A stretch of DNA of 64,000 nt from the NCBI GenBank assembly GCA_932521035.1, contig OW051494.1, forward strand, positions 2,280,001 to 2,344,000. The letters are read 5' to 3'. Made by a program: the position numbers and the translations under genes. Source of the DNA: Oscheius dolichura (lineage: Eukaryota > Nematoda > Chromadorea > Rhabditida > Rhabditidae). Positions within the stretch are counted from its first letter, which is position 1; the number at the start of each line of letters is the position of its first letter. The notes under the pieces were generated by a model that saw only the letters and a list, made by a program, of their open reading frames with translations, was not told the DNA's origin and ran no database searches. Below, piece after piece: positions 12,101 to 22,200 of this stretch.

Positions 12101-14234
12101 CCCGTACCAGCTCCTCATCTCACAACCCTAGTGCCTTTAAAAGGCTAATTCTCGCATTTTCAGGAAGAAAGCCCCGTCTGAGTTTGGAGACGATCGGCAA
12201 GAACCAGCTGATAGTCTACCTCGGCAACCCGATGGACTCCGGAGCCGAGCACAACTTCGACATTCGCTTCCGCCTTGTTCGAGGCCGGACAGAGGGCATC
12301 GGCCGCCCGCTGGAGTTCAAAGCCGTCCTAAACTCGACATCTATCGAATTGGAGGAGAAGGACAACACCTGGGAGGAGAGTGTCCAGATAATCAAGAAGG
12401 CAGAACTCGCGCTGATCGGGACCAGCGACCCGAAGACCATCTGGTTCGGCGGGGAGGTGAAGGGCGCCTCGTCGATGGACCTCGAGGAGGACATCGGCGT
12501 CATGGTCCGGCACAACTACACCCTCCACAACTTCGGCCCGTGGACTGTCCGCAACGTGGTGGCCAAATTCGACTGGCCCTCGCAGATCTATTCCCGCTTC
12601 GGCCGGGGCAAATACGCCCTCTACCTGCTGGACACTCCTACGGTGACGATGTACAACAACGACGGGACGACTGAGATCCGAAAATGCTCGGTGGACAGGC
12701 CACTGGAGAATATCAACCCGGTGGAACATATCAAGAAGAACACGATCTATACGACACACGAGACGGAGAGGAAGCCAACCAGGAGGATGAGAAGGGACGC
12801 GGAGGTGAAGACAAAGGGTCCGGAGGAGATACAGAGTGCTGGCTTCTTCTCCGGCCGGATATCGCCGAAGAAGAAGGAGGAGAACGGGCAGTTCGTCGAC
12901 GTCGTCACTATTGTAAGTCATTTGGCGTTGATTGGACTAAAGCTGGTTCGGGGTCGTGGGCCACTATAGTCTGTTTCAAATTGAAATGTCTCGGCCACTC
13001 CTTTTTTTAAAGGTTAAATAAGTGGCAGATCGGGCATTTTGCCGTCTAGATGGTCCAACTCAACAGTTTTGCATGCATTTTTATGCGAATTTCACACATG
13101 TTTTCATTATTTTTATCATCGCATTTGCCTACTTGAATTATTATCTACCCAAAAAATAGAAAAATGGACGAAATCTATGCCAAATCCAAATATTGGAAAT
13201 TTTGTGAGAAATCGAACTCGAAAAATTTGAAGGTCTGCACAGCGCGCGAAAAAGCATTTCCATTTGAAACAGACTATAGCACTCTAGTCTTTCCAAGAGG
13301 TGGCTGCCCCCGAGGGTTGGGGCCGGGATTTTTGAGCCACGGCAGTTGACTGCTAATGGCCTCTGCCTCCTCCTCTCCCCTTCAATCCCCCCACCGTAAC
13401 CGCCTCGTCCTCTCACTGGGAGGAACATCGCTGCGTTTAGGATGGCCCCGCAGAGGATAGGCTTCGTTCCTTCAAGTTTCTTTTGATAAATTGAATCTGT
13501 AATCATAAAACGCAGAGAAAACGAGACACGAAGCCATGTAACGTCCTCCCGGGCTAAAAATATGGGAATCTTTATCTTTCTGCTGGATGGCTCGCCGTCC
13601 TCCTCCACCGTCTCCCTCGTCCTGGGCGAGGCGTCTATCCTCACACGGGTGGCCGGCTTCTCATGGCCACTGGTCCTTCTCAATTCCAATCAATCCTTTT
13701 TCAGAGATGTTCGGATAAGACTGCCAACTGCTTCACCGTCACCTGCCACTTTGACTTCCTCGATGCCAACGCAGCTCCGGTGATTGATTTCCGTGCTCGT
13801 CTCTGGAATTCCACATTCGTCGAGGTATGCCCATGCCCTCCCTATCCAGTCAAAATTTCTCTAGGACTATTATGATATCGAATACGTGGAGCTGATCTCC
13901 ACCGGGAGGATAGAACTCGACGCCAGCCAGGGGATAGAAGACGATCCTTCGAACAACGAGGCCTCTGTGACGACCGTCGCCTATCCGGACAGGCCACAGA
14001 TTGGTAATCCTCCCCTTCTTTCCCCTCCCCAAATAAGAAATTCCAGGTGAATCGCGTAAAGTCTCCTGGTGGCTGATAGCCATCTCGGTGGCCATTGGCC
14101 TGCTAATCCTCCTCATTTTAATTCTCATCCTCTGGAGGTGTGGCTTCTTCAAACGAAATAAGCCCGCCGGGCCGAGTCTCCACCGCGCCCAGTTGAAACA
14201 CGAGGCCGACGAGTGGGATCCAATGCTCCGCTAG
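9127..14234 (+). CDS. ina-1: Integrin alpha subunit, laminin-receptor type (INA-1-like), 1122 aa
   Basis: Thirteen exons: 9127-9272, 9317-9572, 9646-9733, 9892-10493, 10538-10759, 10903-11150, 11191-11413, 11455-11646, 11688-11883, 12164-12912, 13705-13824, 13865-14003, 14047-14234. Their lengths sum to 1123 codons. A signal peptide (residues 1-18) is followed by FNLDV, the mature start typical of alpha chains, then a beta-propeller with LIGAPRAESGQ and Ca-binding FG-GAP loops near residues 323 (DINNDGFDD), 394 and 465 (DLDGNGYPD). There is no I domain. A basic RRMRRD site near residue 930 fits furin cleavage into heavy and light chains. The membrane helix is at about 1067-1090, followed directly by the GFFKR-type motif (GFFKRNKP) that pairs with the beta tail. 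The propeller resembles alpha3/alpha6/alpha7 and INA-1 more than the RGD class (PAT-2). The protein would link basement-membrane laminin to the cytoskeleton. Intron 10 carries an inverted-repeat element and intron 9 a run of 15 G. Confidence 0.94.
11928..11942 (+). repeat. G15 homopolymer in an integrin intron
   Basis: Fifteen consecutive G residues lie in the intron 11884-12163. Such a run can form a G-quadruplex and is prone to length variation and sequencing error. It does not affect the reading frame. Confidence 0.9.
12964..13279. mobile_element. Terminal-inverted-repeat element (MITE-like), about 316 bp
   Basis: The left arm at 12964-12988 (CTATAGTCTGTTTCAAATTG, then AAATG) and the reverse complement of 13255-13279 match at 24 of 25 positions. 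The interior is AT-rich and has no plausible transposase frame. The element sits inside the long integrin intron 12913-13704, which explains why that intron is ten times longer than its neighbours. Non-autonomous DNA transposon is the likely class. I could not define a clean target-site duplication, so the superfamily is open. Confidence 0.75.
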
Positions 14235-14694
14235 TCTTCCCGACTCTCCTTGTCATTTTATGGGTATTTCCTTTGTGCAAGTGATCTTTTCCATCCATAT
14301 CTCTAACTTTATCAATTTCTGAAATATCTAAATTAATAATTTTCATTCCATGACTATTCGAACCTCTCTTGTAAACGTGTCTCGCTCTCATTTCTGCCGT
14401 TCTCCCAAATTTTTACACTATTTGCTCAATGTTTGCTACTCTAATTTACATAGATAGAATTTTATTTGTTTCTTCTTGTTGTTTATTACGCAAATCAGTT
14501 CTCTCCGATGACTTTCGAGTTGTGCCACACGTTGTGATTATTAGAAAAAGAAGAAAATAATAATTACCAACACCAAAAATGAATCTCTTATAAATTCTCT
14601 TCTACTCGTCAATTATTATAATTACTTTAGATGATTTTTAGGAAATGAAGCAATACAGCAAGAAAAAGAAAACAAACAAGCTAGACTTCTAGTC

Positions 14695-14700
14695 TTTATT
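14695..14700 (-). terminator. Poly(A) signal of the 14733 gene
   Basis: TTTATT on the plus strand, that is AATAAA on the minus strand, about 33 nt past the stop of the 222-aa minus-strand frame. It supports that frame as an expressed gene. Confidence 0.6.
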
Positions 14701-14732
14701 CGGTCTGCCGACATTATCTACTGGCTGGCAAT

Positions 14733-15401
14733 CTATGTCTCTTGCTTCACCATCTTCGGCTTGCTGTTCTTGGATTTCTTCGATTTTTTTCCACTCTTGG
14801 TCTTGCCGTCCTTCGTCTTATTCTTCTTGGACTTCTTATTCTTTTTCTTCTTATCCACACTGACACCAGAAGAGGTGGCAGTTGGAAGGCTGCCCTCGGA
14901 AGACGTGGTACCTGGAAGACTGCCCCCAGAAGAAGAAGAAGCTGCAACAGCAGTAACAGGAGCATCGGCAATAGTGTCTTTCACAGAGGCCAGTGGATCT
15001 ACTCCACCGACGACGGCATCGATCGGCTTTCCATCGGCAGTTGCGTCGGAATTGGCTGACGGGGGTGCATTGGGATCGAGATAATCAGAGCCTTTAGAGT
15101 TATCACTGTTAGGGGGCACTGCCGTCTTCAGCGCAGTTACAGCAGCATTAGCTGTGGCAACATCCGATTCGGTAGCAACAGCTCTCTTGCGAACGGAAGA
15201 ATTTTCCGTTGGAAGGTTAGCCGTACGTGGTGCGGTAGCCACATTAGTCTCTGATTTCTTTGAGCACACAAATAGAGCACATCCGCGCTGCTTGTGCAAA
15301 AAGTACGCGCCCACAGCTATCGAGACGAGAATGATCAGGTAGAGAAGAACAGGCATCAGCCGCAAGCAAGAAAGGTTAGTATGTTGAATGAAAGTGGGCA
15401 A
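14733..15401 (-). CDS. Small membrane-anchored, lysine-tailed protein (up to 222 aa), hypothetical
   Basis: Single-exon frame with a strong hydrophobic helix near the N-terminus (PVLLYLIILVSIAVGAYFL, about residues 17-35). A low-complexity Ala/Thr/Ser/Asp-rich region fills about residues 50-175, and the tail is very basic with repeated KK-K-KS-KK blocks (about residues 178-218). A second in-frame Met at residue 17, just before the helix, would remove 16 residues and could be the true start. An AATAAA follows the stop. The gene is convergent with integrin, about 500 nt apart. No domain is recognised. One possibility is a short lumenal N-terminus with a long cytosolic basic tail, but the topology is inference. 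Confidence 0.6.
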   Translation of the reverse strand: MPTFIQHTNLSCLRLMPVLLYLIILVSIAVGAYFLHKQRGCALFVCSKKSETNVATAPRTANLPTENSSVRKRAVATESDVATANAAVTALKTAVPPNSDNSKGSDYLDPNAPPSANSDATADGKPIDAVVGGVDPLASVKDTIADAPVTAVAASSSSGGSLPGTTSSEGSLPTATSSGVSVDKKKKNKKSKKNKTKDGKTKSGKKSKKSKNSKPKMVKQET

Positions 15402-15611
15402 GCTACTCTAGCTTTCCCCCTGTAATTTGACTTGTAATGGCAAACCAATTTTTGCTTTAACATTCTGTGTTTCCATAAAACATCTTTCTCTTTTCATTGG
15501 AGAACGCAATTTGCAGAGGATAAAAAGAGGTTCTGATAAAATAAAATGTATTTGGAAAAAAAACAATCACAATAGAGACCATATTCAAGTAGAACAAATT
15601 ATTCCATTGAC

Positions 15612-17120
15612 TTAGGCTGTCGATTCAAGTTCGGCTGGAGCAGTAGAGGTAGAAGGAATTGCATCATCATGAACCGTGTCGCCGACTTCCATTTTCTAAA
15701 AATAACAATTTTGAGAGAAAGAAAGTTAAAAAGCGGACCTCCTCTTCTTCCTCTTGATGAATTTTCGCAAAAAGTTTCTTGTAACGGCGCTTATCAGCTT
15801 CTTCGATTTCTTTCATTTTCTGCTTACACAGAAGAATCTGCTGTTGAGCAGCCTTGTTGCCGCTATCAATCTCGATGACCTTCTCAAACAGTTGTTTAGC
15901 TTCTTTGATATCGCTAGAAGCTAGCTTGGCGGAGGCCTTACGGAAGAGAGCTTTGACGTTTTTGGGATCACATTCAAGTGCCTGAAATTTTAAATTAATA
16001 AAACAAAATAAGCATACCTTGTCACAGTATTTGATGCAGTTAAGATTTTCATCCATTTTGGAAGCGACAAGTGCCATATTAAGGTACGCAGCAAGGATTA
16101 AGGTATCTCGTTCCTTCTTCTGTTCAGGGTCCATACTTTTTTCGTATTCCAATAATTGTTCAATCCGCTTGTACTTATCAAAGGAAAGTTTGAACTTATT
16201 CTGCTGCAAGAAAGTTGTACCCTGCTCCTTAGCGGCTTTGGCAGCATCTAGCTTTTCCACACTGGTCATTTCCCAGGTAGCCGGTACTTTTTCGAAATCC
16301 TTGAGGAACATCGTAAATTGAAGAGGAGCATTTGGAGGAAGATTGTACTGTGCCGGCGGCTTCTCTCCATAGGTGAATCGCGTGCCTTTCAAATCAACAA
16401 CCGATTTTTCGCCTCGGCAAAAGCGACGAAGGGCACGATCAACTCCCTCGGGAAGGCCGACCTAAAATCCGATAAAACGCTGTACATAAAATTACCAAAC
16501 CTCAGAACATTCTCCAAGTGTATAAGAGAGGTCCTTGTCAAAAAAGACTCGGCCGCTATGTTTTCCGACTACGTGAACTTGTACGGTGCTAGTTTCGTTG
16601 GGGTTAGCTAGTTTCTCTCCTTCTTGGATGACCGTCCGGCAGATTGAACCGTCTCGTTCCGGAGAAATATCTTCCGCTTCCCAGCTAATAAGCTCCACCT
16701 ACAACCATAAATAGATTATTTGTAGACGTAGTAGCAACAAACCTCAAAATTTAGTGTAGCTCCACCAGGAATCCTAGGAGGACTTCCTGCTTCTCCGTAG
16801 GCATAATCAGAGCGAACGATAAATTCAGCTAATTCTCCTTGGCGCATAGTGGCAACTCCAATATCCCAGCCCTTGATGACTTGTTCGCGTCCTAAGAGAA
16901 ATTTAAATTCCTGGTCGCGGTCTCGGCTCGAGTCGAATTGATTTCCGTTTTCCAAAGTTCCAACATAGTGAACCTAGTTACTCCTTGATAAATATAATTT
17001 GAGAAAAACACATACCCTTACAGTAGTTCCAGCGGATGGGCGAGCAGTTCCTTGACCTTCTTTTTTGATAAGTTTCAATACTCCTCCGTCTTGCTTCGGA
17101 GTAATGTCGACAGCAGTCAT
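15612..17120 (-). CDS. fkb-6: FKBP51/52-type peptidyl-prolyl isomerase with TPR domain (FKB-6), 434 aa
   Basis: Six exons: 17016-17120, 16743-16973, 16501-16698, 16018-16461, 15739-15981, 15612-15695, with introns of 36-44 nt, giving exactly 435 codons. The start reads MTAVDITPKQDGGVLK, as in FKBP52. The first FKBP domain (about residues 12-112) keeps the pocket signature with VHYVGTLENG, F-D-S-S, VIKGWDIGVATMRQGE and Y-A-Y-G-x-x-G-S-P-P-x-I-P. A second, divergent FKBP-like domain follows (about 115-245). The C-terminal part (about 255-400) is three TPR repeats (N-x-A-A at LILAAYLNMALV, and KALFRKASAKLAS), the Hsp90/Hsp70 C-terminus clamp. A short Glu-rich and Ser/Thr tail ends it. Family role: Hsp90 co-chaperone that isomerises Xaa-Pro bonds. 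Length matches the nematode family (about 430 aa). The ATG follows a TTTTTTTAG acceptor by 5 nt, consistent with trans-splicing. Confidence 0.95.
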
Positions 17121-17739
17121 AATTGCTAAAAAAAGGTAATAAATTAAACGCGATTAAAGCTAAGAGTCTTGTAACTTGCTAAATAGAATGTTCTCACACA
17201 TTCTTCACAGAAAGTACTGGAAGGTAATACAGTAGGGTTGCACGAGCTTGAGCTGAGGCACGCCCCCTGCAAAAAATCGAGCCGAGCTGGAGGGACAACG
17301 CAGTGTTTTTTATATCAATTACCCTTGCGATTATATGGTGTTTGTTGACAACCGAATCTGCTGCTAAAGAACAATATCCCCAACGTATTATTAGGCACAC
17401 GAAAACTGAATTATAAAACGTTGTAACAATATTACTCAATATTGCGGCCCGCATTTCTTCAAAGCTCAGCTCGATAGAGCCGAGCTTCACGGCGAGTTCA
17501 GCCGAGCTCCCAAATTTTCTCGTGCAGAGCTGCTCGTGCAACCCTGTTATAAAAATACTTTACAACACCTATTCAGAACATGGATAAACATAAAGGCATA
17601 GCACGGATAAACCGCAATACATGAAAACATTCAAAATAACTTAAAACAATTGTTTATTGTAACTGAAAAACCGGAGAGATCGAACTTACTAGCCGTATAA
17701 TAATAAAGATCGTAGTGTAAAATGACAAAGTACAGTAAA
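17121..17739. other. Intergenic spacer between FKB-6 and TFIIA
   Basis: No coding frame. About half of the interval is an inverted-repeat element (17230-17546). The rest must hold the fkb-6 5' region and the 3' UTR of the TFIIA gene; a minus-strand AATAAA (TTTATT) lies near 17653. Confidence 0.6.
17230..17546. mobile_element. Inverted-repeat element with hAT-like termini, about 317 bp
   Basis: The left end reads CAGTAGGGTTGCACGAGC and the right end, reverse-complemented, reads CAGGGTTGCACGAGC, so the arms agree except for a 3-nt difference at the tip. Sub-terminal GAGCCGAGCT-type blocks also occur in both halves in opposite orientation. CAGGGTTG ends are typical of hAT-family MITEs. No transposase frame is present and I could not see a clear 8-bp target duplication. 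Confidence 0.7.
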
Positions 17740-18998
17740 TCAAAAAGTAGCTTCGCCTACAGCTTTGGTGAAGCAATGATCACGGTTGTTAATGTGCATG
17801 ATTCCATCTTTAAGATTCAGCTTCCATTTGGTGCGAGTGCGGTTCACCTATAAGAAATATTAGTGAAGTAGCATCCAAACAAACCTTCTCAAATTGACAC
17901 ATGATAATATTATCTGTTTCGAAAACATGATCCAGATTTTCACCATCTTCATCGTCATCAGAATTTAAGGGCGGCTCTTCTTCTATCGCCTGTGAAAACA
18001 AAATAGATATTTGCTTTTGCTTACCTGCTCCTCCTCATGCTCATCATGACCAATTTTGTCAACTAAACGGCGAAGTGGGTCGAAATCTTCGTCTTCACTC
18101 GAAGAATCTGACATTCCAGCACCATTTCCATCCAACTGCACAGCATTCATCAGGCGACGTAAAGCTTTTGTGGCGTCTTTTTGTGTAACTTTTGGCTTCT
18201 TTGGTGCTTTTGGTACTATTTCCTGGAACGCAAGCTGTTGTGATTTAAAAAAGGAGTACCTCATCGACCTTTCTGTCATTGTTACCATCCAGCTGATACA
18301 TTGAAGAATGTGGTATGGCACGTATATCTGCTTGCTGCTCTAGAGGTTGTAATTCCACTATTCCTTCAGCTGTAAAGTTCTATTAGATTAGCATAACAGA
18401 AATTTTCACCTGTTTGAATAAATTTAGGTTGCTGGGGTTGAGGTGCAACATACATTGGTGCATTTTGCAAAATTAAAAGTGGCTGTTGTCCTTGATTTGA
18501 GTTCACCTGAAAGTCACGCTATGGCTGAATTCAGTGGAAACCGACATATTGTACAGGAATCAGTTGAGCTCCATCACCGAAAGGTTGGAGATATTGCTGC
18601 TGATGACCGCCTTGCATCTGGATAATGACATACAGTTATACAAAATTTTTAAAAACCTGAAAAGTCCTTGGAACACCGCCTTGAATTGCAACTCTTCCTA
18701 CAGGAGCAAGATGTCTCATTGGCGGAGGAATTACATGAGGTTTATTGGGCTTTCTATCCACACACCCAGATGCTTCAACCTTATCAATCCATTCCTAAAT
18801 TATATATAACTATAATATCATGAAAATCAAACCTTTCGAATGTTTTGTAGAACATCTAAATCAATATCTTCATCTAGAAAGGCTTCTTTTACTCCGTTAA
18901 TAACATCGTTGATTACACTGTTGTAAATATCAGCCTGAAACACTAATAAACATCATTACTTGACTTACTGTAGAGAAACCGGTATAATTATAAGCCAT
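17740..18998 (-). CDS. GTF2A1: Transcription initiation factor TFIIA large subunit (alpha/beta), 316 aa
   Basis: Nine exons: 18969-18998, 18833-18934, 18657-18794, 18555-18617, 18410-18506, 18260-18369, 18025-18222, 17885-17989, 17740-17847, totalling 317 codons. The N-terminal helical part (about residues 10-60) has VYNSVINDVI-like sequence with VLQNIRK and EWIDKVEASG, matching the TFIIA alpha four-helix bundle region. The middle (about 60-160) is Gln/Pro-rich, as in the family. An acidic block (SDSSSEDEDFDPL and EEEPPLNSDDDEDGENLD) leads to the C-terminal beta-barrel with TRTKWKLNLKDGIMHINNRDH, the conserved end of TFIIA beta. The protein joins TFIIA gamma and stabilises TBP on the TATA box in the nucleus. 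It is shorter than human GTF2A1 (376 aa), mainly in the linker. An ATTTTCAG acceptor lies just upstream of the ATG. Start chosen as the only ATG in phase with the conserved helix. Confidence 0.93.
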
Positions 18999-19220
18999 GA
19001 TGGAACCAAGCGCAGCGTTTTCTGAAAATCCATGATATAATTGTGTAAAAAAGGGGAAACAAAATACACGATAAAAAGCAAATCCCCAATATCCTCCCAA
19101 GTGTTCTAAACTCGCGAAGCTACATTCGCGTGCCTGTATGTGTATTCTACTTTGACAGAAGCGACTTCCGTGTGCTGTCGCGGCTGTCAACGGCGCCGCC
19201 CTCGGGGGACCATTCGCCTA

Positions 19221-22200
19221 ATGTCGTCCATCACTATATTCCTGTTCATAGCAGGTAATTTAATTTACATTGTGCAAAAAGTTTACAGTTGAAGGAATAT
19301 CCACATGAATAATTTGAAATAAACCTTTTGGAAATTTTACATCTTTCTATTCCAAAGTTTTAAATCTTGCTGTTGAGCAATATCTAAGCAAAAACCAGAA
19401 GATAAGATATAGACAACAAAACAAAAACAAGGAATTAAACGTATTAATTTAGCACTAAATCAATTGTCAGTAAGCCTTTCACAAAAGCATTGCAGGTGCT
19501 TTTACATAACTGGTCCGCTTTTTCGCTTAGGAAAAACTATGAGTAGCAAAAACGTGAAATTTGCTAAGCGCGATGAATGAGAAGCGAATATTCTGGAAAA
19601 GCAATTTGAAATCGACCGGAGGGCAATAGACCATTACGCAGACTTGCCACCGTAGTCAGAAATTCTATCCAAAAATTGTTTTCGGCTAAAATCATCTAAA
19701 AAAGCGAATTAGAAGACATACATGTGACTCAATAACAGTTTACGATTAGAACAGATTAATTAGTCTAATAATTGCAAGAGTAACACCCCCTAAAGGACTC
19801 ACCGGGTCAAACATTGTGCCACGTTTGCGATGGTTCGATAACAACGCCGTCGGGGAGCACCCACAGAATACTCGAAGAGTATCTCTATGACAACGGATTA
19901 ATAGGCGTGGCCGGCAGCTTTTGCCTGATAAGAGGAAATATCAGCGCAGAAATTACACATGCATTGTGAATAAGAAGGGTGTTGAACGCTGATCTACGAT
20001 GCCGTTTTAGGAATAGTGTATGGACACAAAAATGGAAGACCCGAACGACAAACTGGTAGTGGGCGAGTCGGAGATGCTTGTGCTTTCAACACAGACTGTC
20101 TGACGGGAATGTTTTGTAACGCAGGGCTGTGCTCATGCCTAACAACCTACATTGCGGCGGAATCCTATTGCTATCAAAGTGAGTTCTGCTGAATGAAAAA
20201 CAATCTCACGTGTAAATTCTAGAAATTGATCCCGGTCAACCTGGTTGTGTTTATAATGAACAATGTTCATCGGTATGGCCAGATGCATTTTGCGACACAT
20301 CATCAGGTGTTGGAACATGCCGATGTGGTGAAAATAAGGTGACACTGAGCATGAAAAGAATAAAAAACGAAGAACAAATACATTTAGGTTGAGCGAGCTA
20401 CCCGAGACGGTCATGTATGTCTTGATGTATTAGATGCCAATGGAAATACGCTAGCTATCACTTGCCCACTTCCAGAAGGCGCTGGTTATACTTCAGCACT
20501 TTCTGATCCAAAACATCCTAAACAAAATGGAGGACCCGGACCTGTTTTATGCAATACTCAAAGTATCCTCACGCAACAAGGCGAAAATGATGTTAGTTTA
20601 CCGCTGTATTTTTCTTCAACATTTTCGGATCTATGTTACGCTGATTTTTCTCTCTGCCTATTGTATCTAATAGTTCACACGTAACAGGCACATACATGTG
20701 GCATACTCAAAGAATTACAAAACATAAAACACAACAAAGGGGCAAAATGGAATAGAATGGGAAAGAAAACAGAAAAAAAAGATGATGCTTGATGGCGCGC
20801 ACGGATAAATATGAATTTCTTCAGCTGGGAGACGGTTCTATCGCTTGCACCTTTCCTTCGGATGGATCGTTCATTGCCGATCTCTATGACTGTGTTGAAT
20901 TTGTCTCTGCCCTCGACCTCACATCATCCGGGTATTCAGACAAAGCTGACGGTATCTGTTGCCCCAATAGAGGTTTATTCCTATTTTCCCCTCACATCAA
21001 TAATTTCCAGCGTTTACCTGTGTTCAGCCCACAGCCACTGGTCCGAATCCAACAGAACCTCGCTGGTGGTATAATGCCATTACAGGAGTTTGCCAGCAGT
21101 TTCTGTGGGATCCGACTGCTTCCGGACCGGGAGAGCATTCGCCGAATAATTTTAGAACAGTTGAACACTGTGAAAGCTTTTGCCGTGATTGTGAGTTTCC
21201 TTTTTCCATGAGATATTATCATTAGATCTGGCAAATTAGTTTGATATTCAATTTGAAAAATTGGATAAACAAGTTTCAGCATGTGCTCGTGGTGCTCCTG
21301 AATATGAAAGACGAAGTTCCTTCCACGAGGAGCAACCAATAACGGGCTGTTCTCAATCCAACTCTTGCTCAAATCACATGGAATGTAAAACTGTTGGCAG
21401 CACACAATGGTGTTGTCCATCTGTTGCTTCTGTTTGTGGTGCCATCGGCGGTCGCCCACTGGATCCCAATGCTCTGGTCAGAGACACCGTCTATGATTCT
21501 GGAGTTGAAAAACAAGGAACTGCCCCATCTACGAGATTTCATTATGATCCAGGCAGTGGTAAATGCTCTCCCTTTACTTATATGGGAGCTGGAGGAAATT
21601 TCAACAATTTCCTTTCCCGAATCGACTGCGAACTCTACTGTGCCAGATGTGAGTCTCCTGTTTACCAGTGAAATGTTGTGCACAAAGACAGTATAGAAAT
21701 CAAAACGTCCTCCTTTTCTCATTGTATTTATTCTTCCTCTTTTTCTTTATGCTTTTATTCAACTTGCTATATTTCTATTTCAGTACAATGTGATCGAGGA
21801 AATCCGCTTCGAATTGGCGATGTGACGCAGCCGTGTCAGAGCAACAATGACTGTCCCTCATCACATGAATGTAAAATTGATCAAGGAGTGTGCTGCCCAC
21901 GAATGCGTAAGTTTATTCTCTATTTATAGGCATAGCCGGATAAGTCAATGTGTTTCCATTTGGCTAATGATACGAGGAGAAGAGGACATCTAATATTCTA
22001 ATGGACGATTTTGTCGGATTTTTGGATTAAATAAGCGATACTATTCGGAAAGATAGGCACTATGAGGAATATTATAATTTGTCATCGAAATATTCTGTGA
22101 AAATATGAAACTGATACCAAAATTTAACGGAAAAAATATGAAATGTAATTTAGAAACCATCTGCACACAACCGCTTCGAATTGGAAATTGTGATCGCTCT

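Noticed and set aside
12328-12921. 197-codon minus-strand frame inside integrin exon 10
   Set aside because: Antisense shadow of a GC-rich coding exon; the plus-strand reading is strongly conserved integrin.
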